Below the pieces are notes generated by a model. That model saw only the letters and a program-made list of their open reading frames with translations. It was not told where the DNA came from and ran no database searches. The translations under genes were made by a program, and so were the position numbers. A DNA stretch of 8,442 bases from Candidatus Bathyarchaeota archaeon (GTDB lineage: Archaea > Thermoproteota > Bathyarchaeia > TCS64): the NCBI GenBank assembly GCA_013619005.1, contig JABXKY010000284.1:1-8442 (forward strand). Reading direction: 5' to 3'. Of this stretch, positions 1 through 6,147 are shown piece after piece (position 1 is the stretch's first letter; every line of letters starts with the position of its first letter).

Positions 1-179
1 GTCCAGCAATAAAGAGAAAGCTCATCGGCGACAAAACGAAGCCTACGTGCTGTAACATAGTTATCTACACATGTTGCGAGTGTTCCTCGTAGGTACAGTC
101 CAGGGGTTCCTAGCTTAGCTAATTCTGTAACGATCTTTCCTTCCAGTTCTTGATAATCTATAACCTCTTCTCGCATCAT
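1..179 (-). CDS. Unrecognised protein, N-terminal part only (runs off left edge)
   Basis: An open frame of 59 codons runs on the minus strand from ATG at 179 to the left edge without a stop. The translation begins MMREEVIDYQELEGK and continues with a G-T-P-G-L-Y-L-R-G-T-L stretch and a basic A-R-R-L-R-F segment; it reads like a folded soluble protein, but I do not recognise the family. The start could be ATG 179, ATG 176 or GTG 182; an in-frame stop at 186-188 limits it upstream. A TATA-like element on the minus strand at 212-218 would give a leader of about 10 nt, in keeping with other genes here. Arginine codons are CGA twice, CGT twice and AGG once, and A/T-ending codons are frequent, unlike the AGG-rich, C/G-ending neighbours. 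It is transcribed divergently from the amidohydrolase gene. No signal peptide or membrane segment is visible in this part. Reality of the gene is likely but not certain. Confidence 0.55.
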   Translation of the reverse strand, partial: MMREEVIDYQELEGKIVTELAKLGTPGLYLRGTLATCVDNYVTARRLRFVADELSLYCW

Positions 180-211
180 CACGCATCAAATAGAATTATG
201 GTGATGTGAGG

Positions 212-218
212 ATAAAAT
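212..218 (-). promoter_or_regulatory. TATA-like element for the left-edge gene
   Basis: On the minus strand the sequence reads GATTTTATC around these bases. An archaeal TATA box here would place transcription start near base 189, about 10 nt ahead of ATG 179. No Shine-Dalgarno sequence lies between them, so the transcript would be nearly leaderless. This is inferred from spacing only. Confidence 0.4.
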
Positions 219-264
219 CATCGATTACGCGTGTTTTGTTATAGTTTTGTAGCGCGGGCTGCAT

Positions 265-275
265 TTTTTATAATA
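265..275 (+). promoter_or_regulatory. TATA-like element for the amidohydrolase gene
   Basis: The run TTTTTATAATA is the most AT-rich segment in the gap and resembles an archaeal TATA box. Its centre near 270 predicts transcription start near 296-298, a few bases before ATG 302. This argues against the in-frame GTG at 293, which would lie at or upstream of the transcript start. Confidence 0.5.
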
Positions 276-301
276 CGGAAATCCTTCACAGTGTGATTAT
301 T

Positions 302-1921
302 ATGGGCTCAATATACGCCGACATGGTTCTGCTGAACGGCAAGATCATCACAGTGGACCCCGATGACAGCATAGTCGAGGCCGTCGCGGTCCTGGGAAAC
401 AAGATAGTTGCAGTTGGGTCAAACGAGGAGGTGAAAGAGTTCACAGGCCCCGAGACAAAGGTGATTAACCTGGGGGGAAAGACAGCTATGCCTGGCATCA
501 TCGACAGCCACACTCACCCAACAGGGATCGCTGAGGGGTACCTCAAGGTGAACTGCAGGGCGCCGCCCGTAAGGAACATCAAAGACCTCCAGGACATGGT
601 AGCGGCAAAGGTCAAGGAACTTGGACCCGGTGCGTGGGTCCTGGGAACCGCCTACAACGACTCCAAGCTGGAGGAGAGGCGGCAGATGACACGGTGGGAG
701 CTGGATGTCGTCGCCCCGGAGAACCCTGTCATGTTAACATCCGATACCGGGCACCAGTGCATCGTCAACAGCCTTGCCCTTGAGATAGCCGGCATCACCA
801 AGGACTCGCCTGACCCTCCTGGCGGCGAGTACGACAGGGACGACAACGGCGAGCCCACTGGTCTCATATACGAGGTGGCCCAGGGCGAGATCAGGAAGCA
901 TATCCCTCCTTACACCGTGGCGGAGATCAGGGAGTCCTACAAAAACGTCGTGGATCAGTTCAGCAAGTGGGGCGTCACGTCCACCCACAACGCCAGCGCC
1001 AGAAGAACGGGCATCAGGGCTTACAAGCAGCTGCTGGACCAGGGCGTCAGGCAGGTCCGTATGAGGCTCATGGTGAGCGTCAACAGCGACAATCCCGGTG
1101 ACGTTGTGGATGCCCTGGAGTTGGCGGGGATTGAGTCAGGGTTCGGTGACGAATGGCTTCAGGTAATGTCAACAAAGATCATGGGCGACGGCTCAGGTGC
1201 GGGGGGAACCGCGGGGGTTTACACGCCTCAGCACAGGGGGACCATGGGTCTCGGGATAATGATGACCGATGAGGCGGAGATAGAGAGACTGGTGCACCAA
1301 TCACATGACGCAGGGCTCAGGGTTAGCATTCACAGCATCGGGGACAGGGGCGTGGACGTGGCGCTTGACGCCATCAAGAAGGCCCAGAAACGGAACCCGA
1401 TACCCAATATGAGGCACAGGCTTGAACACAACAGCGTTTGCACGCCCAAACAGCTCAAGAGGATCAAGGAACTGGGGGTCACACCCAGCAGCAGCATCGG
1501 GTACATGTACGGCCTCGGCGACCAGTACGCCGAGAACTTCGGCGAGGATCGGAGCAGGTGGCTGCACCCCCACAGGACCATGAAGGAGATGGGCATAATA
1601 GCTGGGGGCAACAGCGACTGCCCCGTCACCTACTACAGCCCCTTCGTACAGATGTACGCCGCCGTGACCAGAAAATCCAGTAGCGGGCAGGTCGTCGGAC
1701 CCGAGGAGGCCATTGATGTCATGGATACCATACGGGTCTACACTTGGAACGGAGCCTACTTGAGCAAGGAGGAGGACAAGCTGGGAAGTATCGAGCCGGG
1801 AAAATTGGCGGACATGATAGTATTGGACAGGGACATCCTGACCATCGACCTGGATGACCTGCTCAATGTCCAGGTGCTAACAACCATGGTGGACGGTAAG
1901 ATCGTCTATGAGGCCGATTAA
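302..1921 (+). CDS. YtcJ-like metal-dependent amidohydrolase (Amidohydro_3 family)
   Basis: A 539-residue enzyme of the amidohydrolase superfamily, Amidohydro_3 / YtcJ branch. These are cytosolic TIM-barrel hydrolases of C-N bonds; the substrate of this one cannot be told. An N-terminal beta-sandwich part (M-V-L-L-N-G-K-I-I-T, residues 8-17) leads into the barrel. Visible metal-site residues are His70 and His72 in D-S-H-T-H-P, Lys292 in T-K-I-M-G-D-G (the position usually carboxylated or bridging), His344 in H-S-I-G-D-R, His376 in R-H-R-L-E-H, and Asp439 in G-G-N-S-D-C-P. The C-terminal segment G-S-I-E-P-G-K-L-A-D-M-I-V-L-D is the usual return to the beta-sandwich. All catalytic positions are present, so it should be active. 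I chose ATG 302 over GTG 293 because of the TATA spacing. There is no signal peptide. The nearest gene downstream converges on it and the upstream one diverges, so it appears to be a single-gene unit with no pathway clue from context. Confidence 0.9.
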   Translation: MGSIYADMVLLNGKIITVDPDDSIVEAVAVLGNKIVAVGSNEEVKEFTGPETKVINLGGKTAMPGIIDSHTHPTGIAEGYLKVNCRAPPVRNIKDLQDMVAAKVKELGPGAWVLGTAYNDSKLEERRQMTRWELDVVAPENPVMLTSDTGHQCIVNSLALEIAGITKDSPDPPGGEYDRDDNGEPTGLIYEVAQGEIRKHIPPYTVAEIRESYKNVVDQFSKWGVTSTHNASARRTGIRAYKQLLDQGVRQVRMRLMVSVNSDNPGDVVDALELAGIESGFGDEWLQVMSTKIMGDGSGAGGTAGVYTPQHRGTMGLGIMMTDEAEIERLVHQSHDAGLRVSIHSIGDRGVDVALDAIKKAQKRNPIPNMRHRLEHNSVCTPKQLKRIKELGVTPSSSIGYMYGLGDQYAENFGEDRSRWLHPHRTMKEMGIIAGGNSDCPVTYYSPFVQMYAAVTRKSSSGQVVGPEEAIDVMDTIRVYTWNGAYLSKEEDKLGSIEPGKLADMIVLDRDILTIDLDDLLNVQVLTTMVDGKIVYEAD

Positions 1922-2007
1922 GACTCGTAAAGACCCATCGCGCGCGCGGATAGTTTTGTGAAAAAGGGTTCCATTAAGCGATAAGGATGGGCGAGGTTGC
2001 GGGCGGA
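1922..2007. other. Short convergent intergenic gap
   Basis: An 86-bp gap lies between two genes that end toward each other. It contains a CG-alternating run around 1939-1948. A run of five A at 1961-1965 reads as five T on the minus strand about 43-47 nt past the DUF1846 stop and could help archaeal termination of that gene. No strong stem-loop or RNA gene is visible. Confidence 0.4.
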
Positions 2008-3531
2008 CTAGGTGCTGTTGACGCGCGGGATAATCGCATCGGTGGTGATGTTGAGGCCAAGCTCCTTCAGCGGCTGCTCGCAGCCGGGGTCCATTATGTG
2101 GGTGCTATGCCACTCGCAGTTCTTTAGAGCTGGAAGCTCGTCGAGGCACTCCGCCGCGTTGGGGTTGAACACCGCGCTCACGGCGAGGGCGTCAAGCACC
2201 TCCCTTACGTCAAGGGAGACATCGCTTAGACCCATGCTTATCTTGAGCTTCCTGATGCTCTCGATGATGATGGGGGAGAGCACATCAATCTCGTCTGGGA
2301 CGCCTGAAAGAAATTTTACCGCGTTTAGCAGCGCGGCTGATTCGCTGTGCAGGATAGGGCTACGTTTACCGGTTACGATGACCGGTTTATTATTCATCCA
2401 GATCTCGATGGCGGCACCGGAGTACAGGCCGTTGCTTCCCTTGTCCTCGGCTTCCTTGGATATCTCCATTGCCTTGTTGGCCGCGGTAGCCACATCCCTG
2501 TCCTCAGGCTTGACACCCACCCGTTCCATGATCTTTTCCATGCGCTCCATGGTGTCAAATGTGGTGTTGCCCTCCACGTACTCCCTCTTGTACTGGTAGT
2601 AGCGGCGGAGGACCTCCTGCCTGCTGGCAACCTGGATAACATCATCGTCAATGATGCCCTGGTTTGCCATGTTGACGCCCATATCGGTGGGGGACTTTAT
2701 TTCAGTCATTGGATCCCCATCTGGAACCATCCTCTCGATGATGCGCTCCATGATTACAAAGTTCTCAACGTCCCTGTTGTAGTTAGTTGACTCCTCGCCG
2801 TAGGCCTTCAGGTGCCAGGGGTCAACACAGTTATAGTCGCCGAGGTCAGCGGTCGCCGCCTCGTAGGCTATGTTCACTGGGTGCTCAACGGGCAGGTCCC
2901 ATATGGGGAAGGTCTCGAACTTTGCGAAGCCGCTCATGATGCCCCGTTTCCTGTCCTGGTAGACCTGGCTCATGGCAAAGCTCATCTTGCCGCTGTTGGG
3001 GCCAGGGGCGGTAACGACGATGATCTTCTTCTCGGTGGGCACCCACTCGGGTTTGCCGTAACCCTCGTCGCTGACGACCAGGTCGATGTCCTCAAGGTAG
3101 TTAGGTATCTCGTAGGCGATGAAGACCCTGATACCCCTGTTTTCGAGGCGCTGCTTGAATTTGAGCGCGGATTGCTCTCCGTTGAACCTGTTGATGATAA
3201 CTGCGGAGACGGCGAGACCCAGCTCGCCGAGGTCGTTGATATCCTTGAGGATCTGGTCCTCATAGGTTAGCCCGAAGTCCCTTCTGACCTTCCTGCGATC
3301 GATGTCCTTTGCGCTGATGCAGTGGATGATCTCAAGGTCGTCCCCTAATTTTTTGAGCATCTTGATCTTGGTGTCAACCTGGAACCCTGGAAGTACCCTG
3401 GATGCGTGGTTGTCGAAGCGTAGCTTTCCGCCGAACTCCAGGTATAGCTTGTCGAAAAGGGCCACCCTCTCTATGATGCGCTTGACCTGTGCATCAAGGT
3501 ATTTCTGTGTGTCAAATCCAATCTTCTTCAC
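2008..3531 (-). CDS. DUF1846 family protein
   Basis: A 507-residue protein matching the DUF1846 family (PF08903) over its full usual length of about 500 residues. Family hallmarks are present in order: F-G-G-K-L at 33-37, H-A-S-R-V-L-P-G-F at 42-50, V-S-D-E-G-Y-G near 155, A-P-G-P-N-S-G-K at 175-182, K-F-E-T-F-P-I-W at 204-211 followed by H-P-V-N-I-A-Y-E-A-A-T-A-D-L up to 230, N-Y-N-R-D-V-E at 250-256, and S-P-T-D-M-G-V-N at 280-287. The glycine-rich loop ending at Lys182 looks like a nucleotide-binding loop but is one residue shorter than a Walker A motif and lacks the Ser/Thr after Lys. The biochemical function of the family is not established as far as I know. No membrane segment or signal peptide is seen. 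The start is GTG 3531, supported by GAGG at 3540-3543, eight bases upstream. It lies 91 bp downstream of gpmI on the same strand but has its own candidate TATA elements. Confidence 0.92.
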   Translation of the reverse strand: MKKIGFDTQKYLDAQVKRIIERVALFDKLYLEFGGKLRFDNHASRVLPGFQVDTKIKMLKKLGDDLEIIHCISAKDIDRRKVRRDFGLTYEDQILKDINDLGELGLAVSAVIINRFNGEQSALKFKQRLENRGIRVFIAYEIPNYLEDIDLVVSDEGYGKPEWVPTEKKIIVVTAPGPNSGKMSFAMSQVYQDRKRGIMSGFAKFETFPIWDLPVEHPVNIAYEAATADLGDYNCVDPWHLKAYGEESTNYNRDVENFVIMERIIERMVPDGDPMTEIKSPTDMGVNMANQGIIDDDVIQVASRQEVLRRYYQYKREYVEGNTTFDTMERMEKIMERVGVKPEDRDVATAANKAMEISKEAEDKGSNGLYSGAAIEIWMNNKPVIVTGKRSPILHSESAALLNAVKFLSGVPDEIDVLSPIIIESIRKLKISMGLSDVSLDVREVLDALAVSAVFNPNAAECLDELPALKNCEWHSTHIMDPGCEQPLKELGLNITTDAIIPRVNST

Positions 3532-3539
3532 GTTGTGTT

Positions 3540-3543
3540 CCTC
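3540..3543 (-). promoter_or_regulatory. Ribosome binding site deciding the GTG start of the DUF1846 gene
   Basis: The minus strand reads GAAGAGGAA here, with GAGG eight bases before GTG 3531. No other in-frame start lies nearby, so this site fixes the start. It is one of the few clear Shine-Dalgarno sequences in the window. Confidence 0.6.
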
Positions 3544-3570
3544 TTCAATACCGCTATCTAGCCTTGATTG

Positions 3571-3615
3571 TTTATAGATAATATTCGAAATCAGGGCATG
3601 GGTGGCGTATAAAAT
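3571..3615 (-). promoter_or_regulatory. Candidate promoter region of the DUF1846 gene
   Basis: Two AT-rich elements lie in the 91-bp gap after gpmI. On the minus strand, ATTTTATAC at 3607-3615 is a good TATA match and predicts a start near 3586. A second element, with ATTATCTATAAA at 3571-3582, predicts a start near 3549, just ahead of the Shine-Dalgarno site. Either would uncouple this gene from gpmI. Two TTCGAA palindromes (3584-3589 and 3617-3622) flank the first element. Confidence 0.4.
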
Positions 3616-3622
3616 CTTCGAA

Positions 3623-5164
3623 TTAAGAAATTAAGCTTGGAGAACTCATAACTTTTGGTTTTTCAACCCCCATTAACTCTAAAATGGTGGGTGAGACACT
3701 GCTCAACCCCTCATTTTTCCTCAGTTTAACCGATCTAAGGTCTGATTTGTCGGATATGAGAATGAAAGGCACCGGGTTTAACCCGTGTGAGGGGTTCACC
3801 GAGCCATCGGGATACAACATCGCCTCAACATTACCGTGGTCACCTGTGACGAGGATCGTGTATCCGTGTCTTAGTCCCGTATCAACGACACGCCCAAGAC
3901 ATCGGTCGATCACCGCGGCCGCTTTGATGCCAGCCCGCAGATCCGCGCTGTGCCCAACGAGATCCCCGTTAGCGTAATTTACCAGTATGAAATCGTATTT
4001 TTCTCCCTCGATCTCAGGGATCAACGCATCAGTGATGGCTGAGGCGCTCATCTCGGGCATATCGGCGTAGCTTGGAACCTTTTGGCTGGGAACCAAGATT
4101 CTCTCCTCCCCAGGGTTGGGCTCCTCGATCTGGCTGTTGAAGAAGAACGTGACGTGGGCGTACTTCTCCGTCTCGGCGATCCTCAGTTGCCTTAAACCGT
4201 TCCTGCTCAATGTGATCCCAAGGTTGTCGGTTACCTGGGCCTGGGGAAAAACAACGGGGAGGTCTAAGTTATTGTCGTATACGCTCATGCAGACATAACG
4301 AATGTCGGGGAGCACTCGCTCGAAACCCGTGAAATCTGGCTGCGTCATGGCGTATGTGATCTGCCTCGCCCTGTCGCTCCTAAAGTTCCACATGATGAAG
4401 GCATCACCATCCCGTACGGTGGCTACCGGATCACCGTTTTCCGTCAGCGTTACGGGGTCAACATAATAATCAGTGAGATCCGGTTTCTCTTCATACTGGT
4501 GATCAAGCGCATCAAATGGGTCCGTTTCAATTCGCCCCTTCCCTTGGGTCAACAGATCATAAGCTACTTCGGTTCGATCCCAGTTGGTATCCCGGTCCAT
4601 GGCGTAGTATCTGCCAACAATTGATGCGATCTTTCCAACGCCTTTCGCATTGATTACCTCATTTAGCTCAGCTATGAATCCCTTGGCGCTCCTCTCTGGT
4701 ACGTCCCTGCCATCGAGGAAGCAGTGGATGAAAACATCATTGAGACCATTTCTCCTCGCCAGCTCAAGTAATGCGTATAGGTGCTCCGTTGTTCCATGGA
4801 TGCCCTGGTCACTGAGTAACCCGCCGAGGTGTAAACGACCGCCTGTTTTTCTCAGGTACCCGACTGTATCTTTGAACTCTTTTTTCTCGTAAAAGCTCCC
4901 ATCCACGATGGCCCTGTTGATCTCCTCAAGGGGCTGCCATACGACGCGGCCAGCCCCCATGGTAAGGTGACCAGGCTCGCTGCCTCCCTGGGTTCCCTCA
5001 GGGACACCCACGACGTTTCCTGTGCACTTTAAGGTGGTCCACGGGTACTCCCTCATGTACATATCATCGTTGGGAGTGTCCGCTAGGTATGCGGCGTTGC
5101 CCTCCTTCTCCTCGGAGTACCCCCACCCGTCCCTAACTACTAGTATGACGCGTCGATGAGCCAT
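3623..5164 (-). CDS. gpmI: 2,3-bisphosphoglycerate-independent phosphoglycerate mutase, GpmI type
   Basis: A 513-residue two-metal enzyme that interconverts 3- and 2-phosphoglycerate in glycolysis and gluconeogenesis, in the cytosol. It has the long bacterial GpmI form, about 100 residues longer than the archaeal aPGM (ApgM) form. Residues fall at or within two positions of the numbering known for bacterial GpmI: Asp12, phospho-accepting Ser62, His123, Arg153-Asp154, Arg185, Arg191, Arg262, Arg265, Lys334, Asp401, His405, Asp442, His443 and His460. All metal ligands and substrate arginines are thus present. Some signature positions differ from the common form: R-D-G-W-G for L-D-G-W-G, G-G-S-E-P-G-H for G-N-S-E-V-G-H, and S-D-Q-G-I-H-G-T for S-D-G-G-V-H-S-H. 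ATG 5164 is preferred over the in-frame TTG 5167, because a TATA element centred at 5191 lies 27 bp upstream, giving a leaderless transcript. Codons are more A/T-rich than in neighbouring genes, by eye, especially near the 3' end. Confidence 0.95.
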   Translation of the reverse strand: MAHRRVILVVRDGWGYSEEKEGNAAYLADTPNDDMYMREYPWTTLKCTGNVVGVPEGTQGGSEPGHLTMGAGRVVWQPLEEINRAIVDGSFYEKKEFKDTVGYLRKTGGRLHLGGLLSDQGIHGTTEHLYALLELARRNGLNDVFIHCFLDGRDVPERSAKGFIAELNEVINAKGVGKIASIVGRYYAMDRDTNWDRTEVAYDLLTQGKGRIETDPFDALDHQYEEKPDLTDYYVDPVTLTENGDPVATVRDGDAFIMWNFRSDRARQITYAMTQPDFTGFERVLPDIRYVCMSVYDNNLDLPVVFPQAQVTDNLGITLSRNGLRQLRIAETEKYAHVTFFFNSQIEEPNPGEERILVPSQKVPSYADMPEMSASAITDALIPEIEGEKYDFILVNYANGDLVGHSADLRAGIKAAAVIDRCLGRVVDTGLRHGYTILVTGDHGNVEAMLYPDGSVNPSHGLNPVPFILISDKSDLRSVKLRKNEGLSSVSPTILELMGVEKPKVMSSPSLIS

Positions 5165-5186
5165 CAAGTTGATGTGACGCGTCCGT

Positions 5187-5195
5187 GTTTAAAAC
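5187..5195 (-). promoter_or_regulatory. TATA-like element for gpmI
   Basis: The minus strand reads GTTTTAAAC, centred 27 bp before the A of ATG 5164. That spacing predicts a leaderless gpmI mRNA. The element lies in the 38-bp gap after the small membrane-protein gene, so gpmI probably has its own promoter despite the tight spacing. Confidence 0.55.
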
Positions 5196-5202
5196 CTGCC
5201 CG

Positions 5203-5427
5203 TCAGCGGCCTGAACGGTTGAATAATATGGAGATTAAGCTGATCAGGATGAGCAGCGGGCTCGTGGCGAAGTAGAAGCCGTCTCGCCTGTAAACGTATA
5301 TTATGAACCAGGGAACCCTCTCTGCACCGGGTATTACGCGGGAGAGGTAGGGCAAGGCGACAAAGAGTACGCCTACAAGGATCAAGACCCACCCCATTGA
5401 CGTGAAAGGCGAATAATCGTCCACCAT
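5203..5427 (-). CDS. Small two-helix membrane protein, DUF2905-like
   Basis: A 74-residue protein with two hydrophobic helices, roughly residues 11-28 and 50-68, and a short loop between them containing I-P-G-A-E-R-V-P and Y-R-R-D-G-F-Y-F. The order of helix, polar loop with an R-x-P-centred turn, R-x-G-F-x-F-x segment, then T/S-S-P-L-L-I-L-I-S-L-I-S helix resembles the DUF2905 family (about 70 residues, function unknown). The match is by memory and the usual L-P-G-D loop is altered here, so family assignment is less sure than the membrane topology. ATG 5427 is preferred to the in-frame GTG 5445, because the TATA element at 5461-5468 predicts a start near 5438. An overlapping frame on the same strand encodes a less plausible peptide. 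It lies 38 bp upstream of gpmI on the same strand and diverges from adk. Confidence 0.7.
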   Translation of the reverse strand: MVDDYSPFTSMGWVLILVGVLFVALPYLSRVIPGAERVPWFIIYVYRRDGFYFATSPLLILISLISILFNRSGR

Positions 5428-5460
5428 TATCCCAGCAATATACACTAATGCGTAGCAAAT

Positions 5461-5469
5461 ATTTTAAAC
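5461..5469. promoter_or_regulatory. Palindromic TATA element between the DUF2905-like gene and adk
   Basis: The run ATTTTAAAC contains the perfect palindrome TTTAAA (5463-5468) and can be read as a TATA box on either strand. Read forward it predicts a start near 5491, ahead of adk ATG 5506. Read in reverse it predicts a start near 5439, ahead of ATG 5427. A second forward possibility is CTATAC at 5472-5477. The two starts are only 78 bp apart. Confidence 0.45.
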
Positions 5470-5494
5470 AACTATACAGGTGAACACGCGGTCT

Positions 5495-5498
5495 GAGG
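5495..5498 (+). promoter_or_regulatory. Ribosome binding site of adk
   Basis: GAGG lies seven bases before ATG 5506. It supports that start and shows that adk, unlike several neighbours, has a short leader with a Shine-Dalgarno sequence. Confidence 0.55.
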
Positions 5499-5505
5499 CT
5501 TTCTA

Positions 5506-6147
5506 ATGAAGATCATAATACTGGGACCTCCGGGGTCAGGGAAGGGGACACGCGCCCACATCATCTCAGAGATATTCGATCTGCCAGTCATCACCACCGG
5601 GGACATGCTCCGCGGTGCGATCAGGGAGAAAACCGAGTACGGGCTGGAGGCAAAGACGTACATGGACCTGGGGGATCTAGTTCCCGATGATATCGTCAAC
5701 GGAATCGTGAAGGAGCGAATGAGCAGACCAGACGTCGTGAAGGGATTCATACTGGACGGCTACCCGAGGAGCGTCAACCAGGCCGACGCCCTCGACGAGA
5801 TACTCAAGGCAAAGGGCATCAAGCTCACCCACGTACTCTCGGTGGTTCTCAGCGACGAGGAGATCATTGAGAGGCTCTCCAAGAGGAGGAGCTGCCCAGT
5901 ATGCAACGAGATATATCACCTCGTCTCAAAACCCCCAAAGAAAAAGGGAGTGTGCGACAAGTGCGGTGCCAAGCTAATCCTACGTGAGGATGACAAGGAG
6001 GACGTCATCAGGCACAGGCTCCAGGTCTACAGGGAGACCACGCAGCCGCTACTTGAAAGGTATGAGAAACAGGGACTGATAGTTGAGACGGACGGCGAGG
6101 TCCCCATTGAGGGGCTCCGCGACCACCTCAAGGAGCTTCTGGGCTAG
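5506..6147 (+). CDS. adk: Adenylate kinase, long form with zinc lid
   Basis: A 213-residue cytosolic enzyme that catalyses ATP + AMP = 2 ADP. The P-loop G-P-P-G-S-G-K-G-T is at 7-15. The AMP-binding part includes T-T-G-D-M-L-R at 30-36 and L-D-G-Y-P-R at 83-88, with Gln92. The lid domain carries four cysteines, Cys130, Cys133, Cys150 and Cys153, in a C-x2-C / C-x2-C arrangement expected to bind zinc. It is followed by R-E-D-D at 160-163 and the R-H-R-L at 169-172 that contacts phosphates. This is the long bacterial-type Adk, not the compact archaeal AdkA. The length is normal and all key residues are present. It starts at ATG 5506 with GAGG upstream. Its TAG stop overlaps the stop of the convergent adenosine-specific kinase gene. 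It is not next to secY or ribosomal-protein genes, where adk often lies. Confidence 0.96.
   Translation: MKIIILGPPGSGKGTRAHIISEIFDLPVITTGDMLRGAIREKTEYGLEAKTYMDLGDLVPDDIVNGIVKERMSRPDVVKGFILDGYPRSVNQADALDEILKAKGIKLTHVLSVVLSDEEIIERLSKRRSCPVCNEIYHLVSKPPKKKGVCDKCGAKLILREDDKEDVIRHRLQVYRETTQPLLERYEKQGLIVETDGEVPIEGLRDHLKELLG
6144..6147. other. Overlapping convergent stop codons in CTAG
   Basis: The palindrome CTAG holds the TAG stop of adk on the plus strand (6145-6147) and the TAG stop of the adenosine-specific kinase gene on the minus strand (6144-6146). There is no room for a terminator between the genes, so each transcript must extend into the antisense of the other. Confidence 0.9.

Noticed and set aside
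174..188. Repeated GCATCA at the start of the left-edge gene
   Set aside because: Only two short copies are present, formed largely by the tandem start-codon region; no wider repeat array exists.
1301..1629. Minus-strand open frames inside the amidohydrolase gene
   Set aside because: They lie opposite conserved metal-binding motifs of the real gene and show no recognisable domain or promoter.
1938..1949. Alternating CG run in the gap after the amidohydrolase gene
   Set aside because: It is only about ten bases long; a special DNA structure cannot be supported at this length.
2012..3270. Long plus-strand open frames opposite the DUF1846 gene
   Set aside because: They are antisense to a full-length protein with strong family motifs, have low-complexity or unnatural compositions, and arise from GC-rich codon structure.
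3773..3785. Inverted repeat CGGGTT-T-AACCCG inside gpmI
   Set aside because: It lies in the coding sequence of the conserved N-P-V-P-F region and is short; chance is the simplest explanation.
5189..5458. An 89-codon minus-strand frame overlapping the DUF2905-like gene
   Set aside because: Its product is rich in Arg, Cys and Leu without a membrane or domain pattern, whereas the overlapping frame gives two clean membrane helices and a family-like loop.
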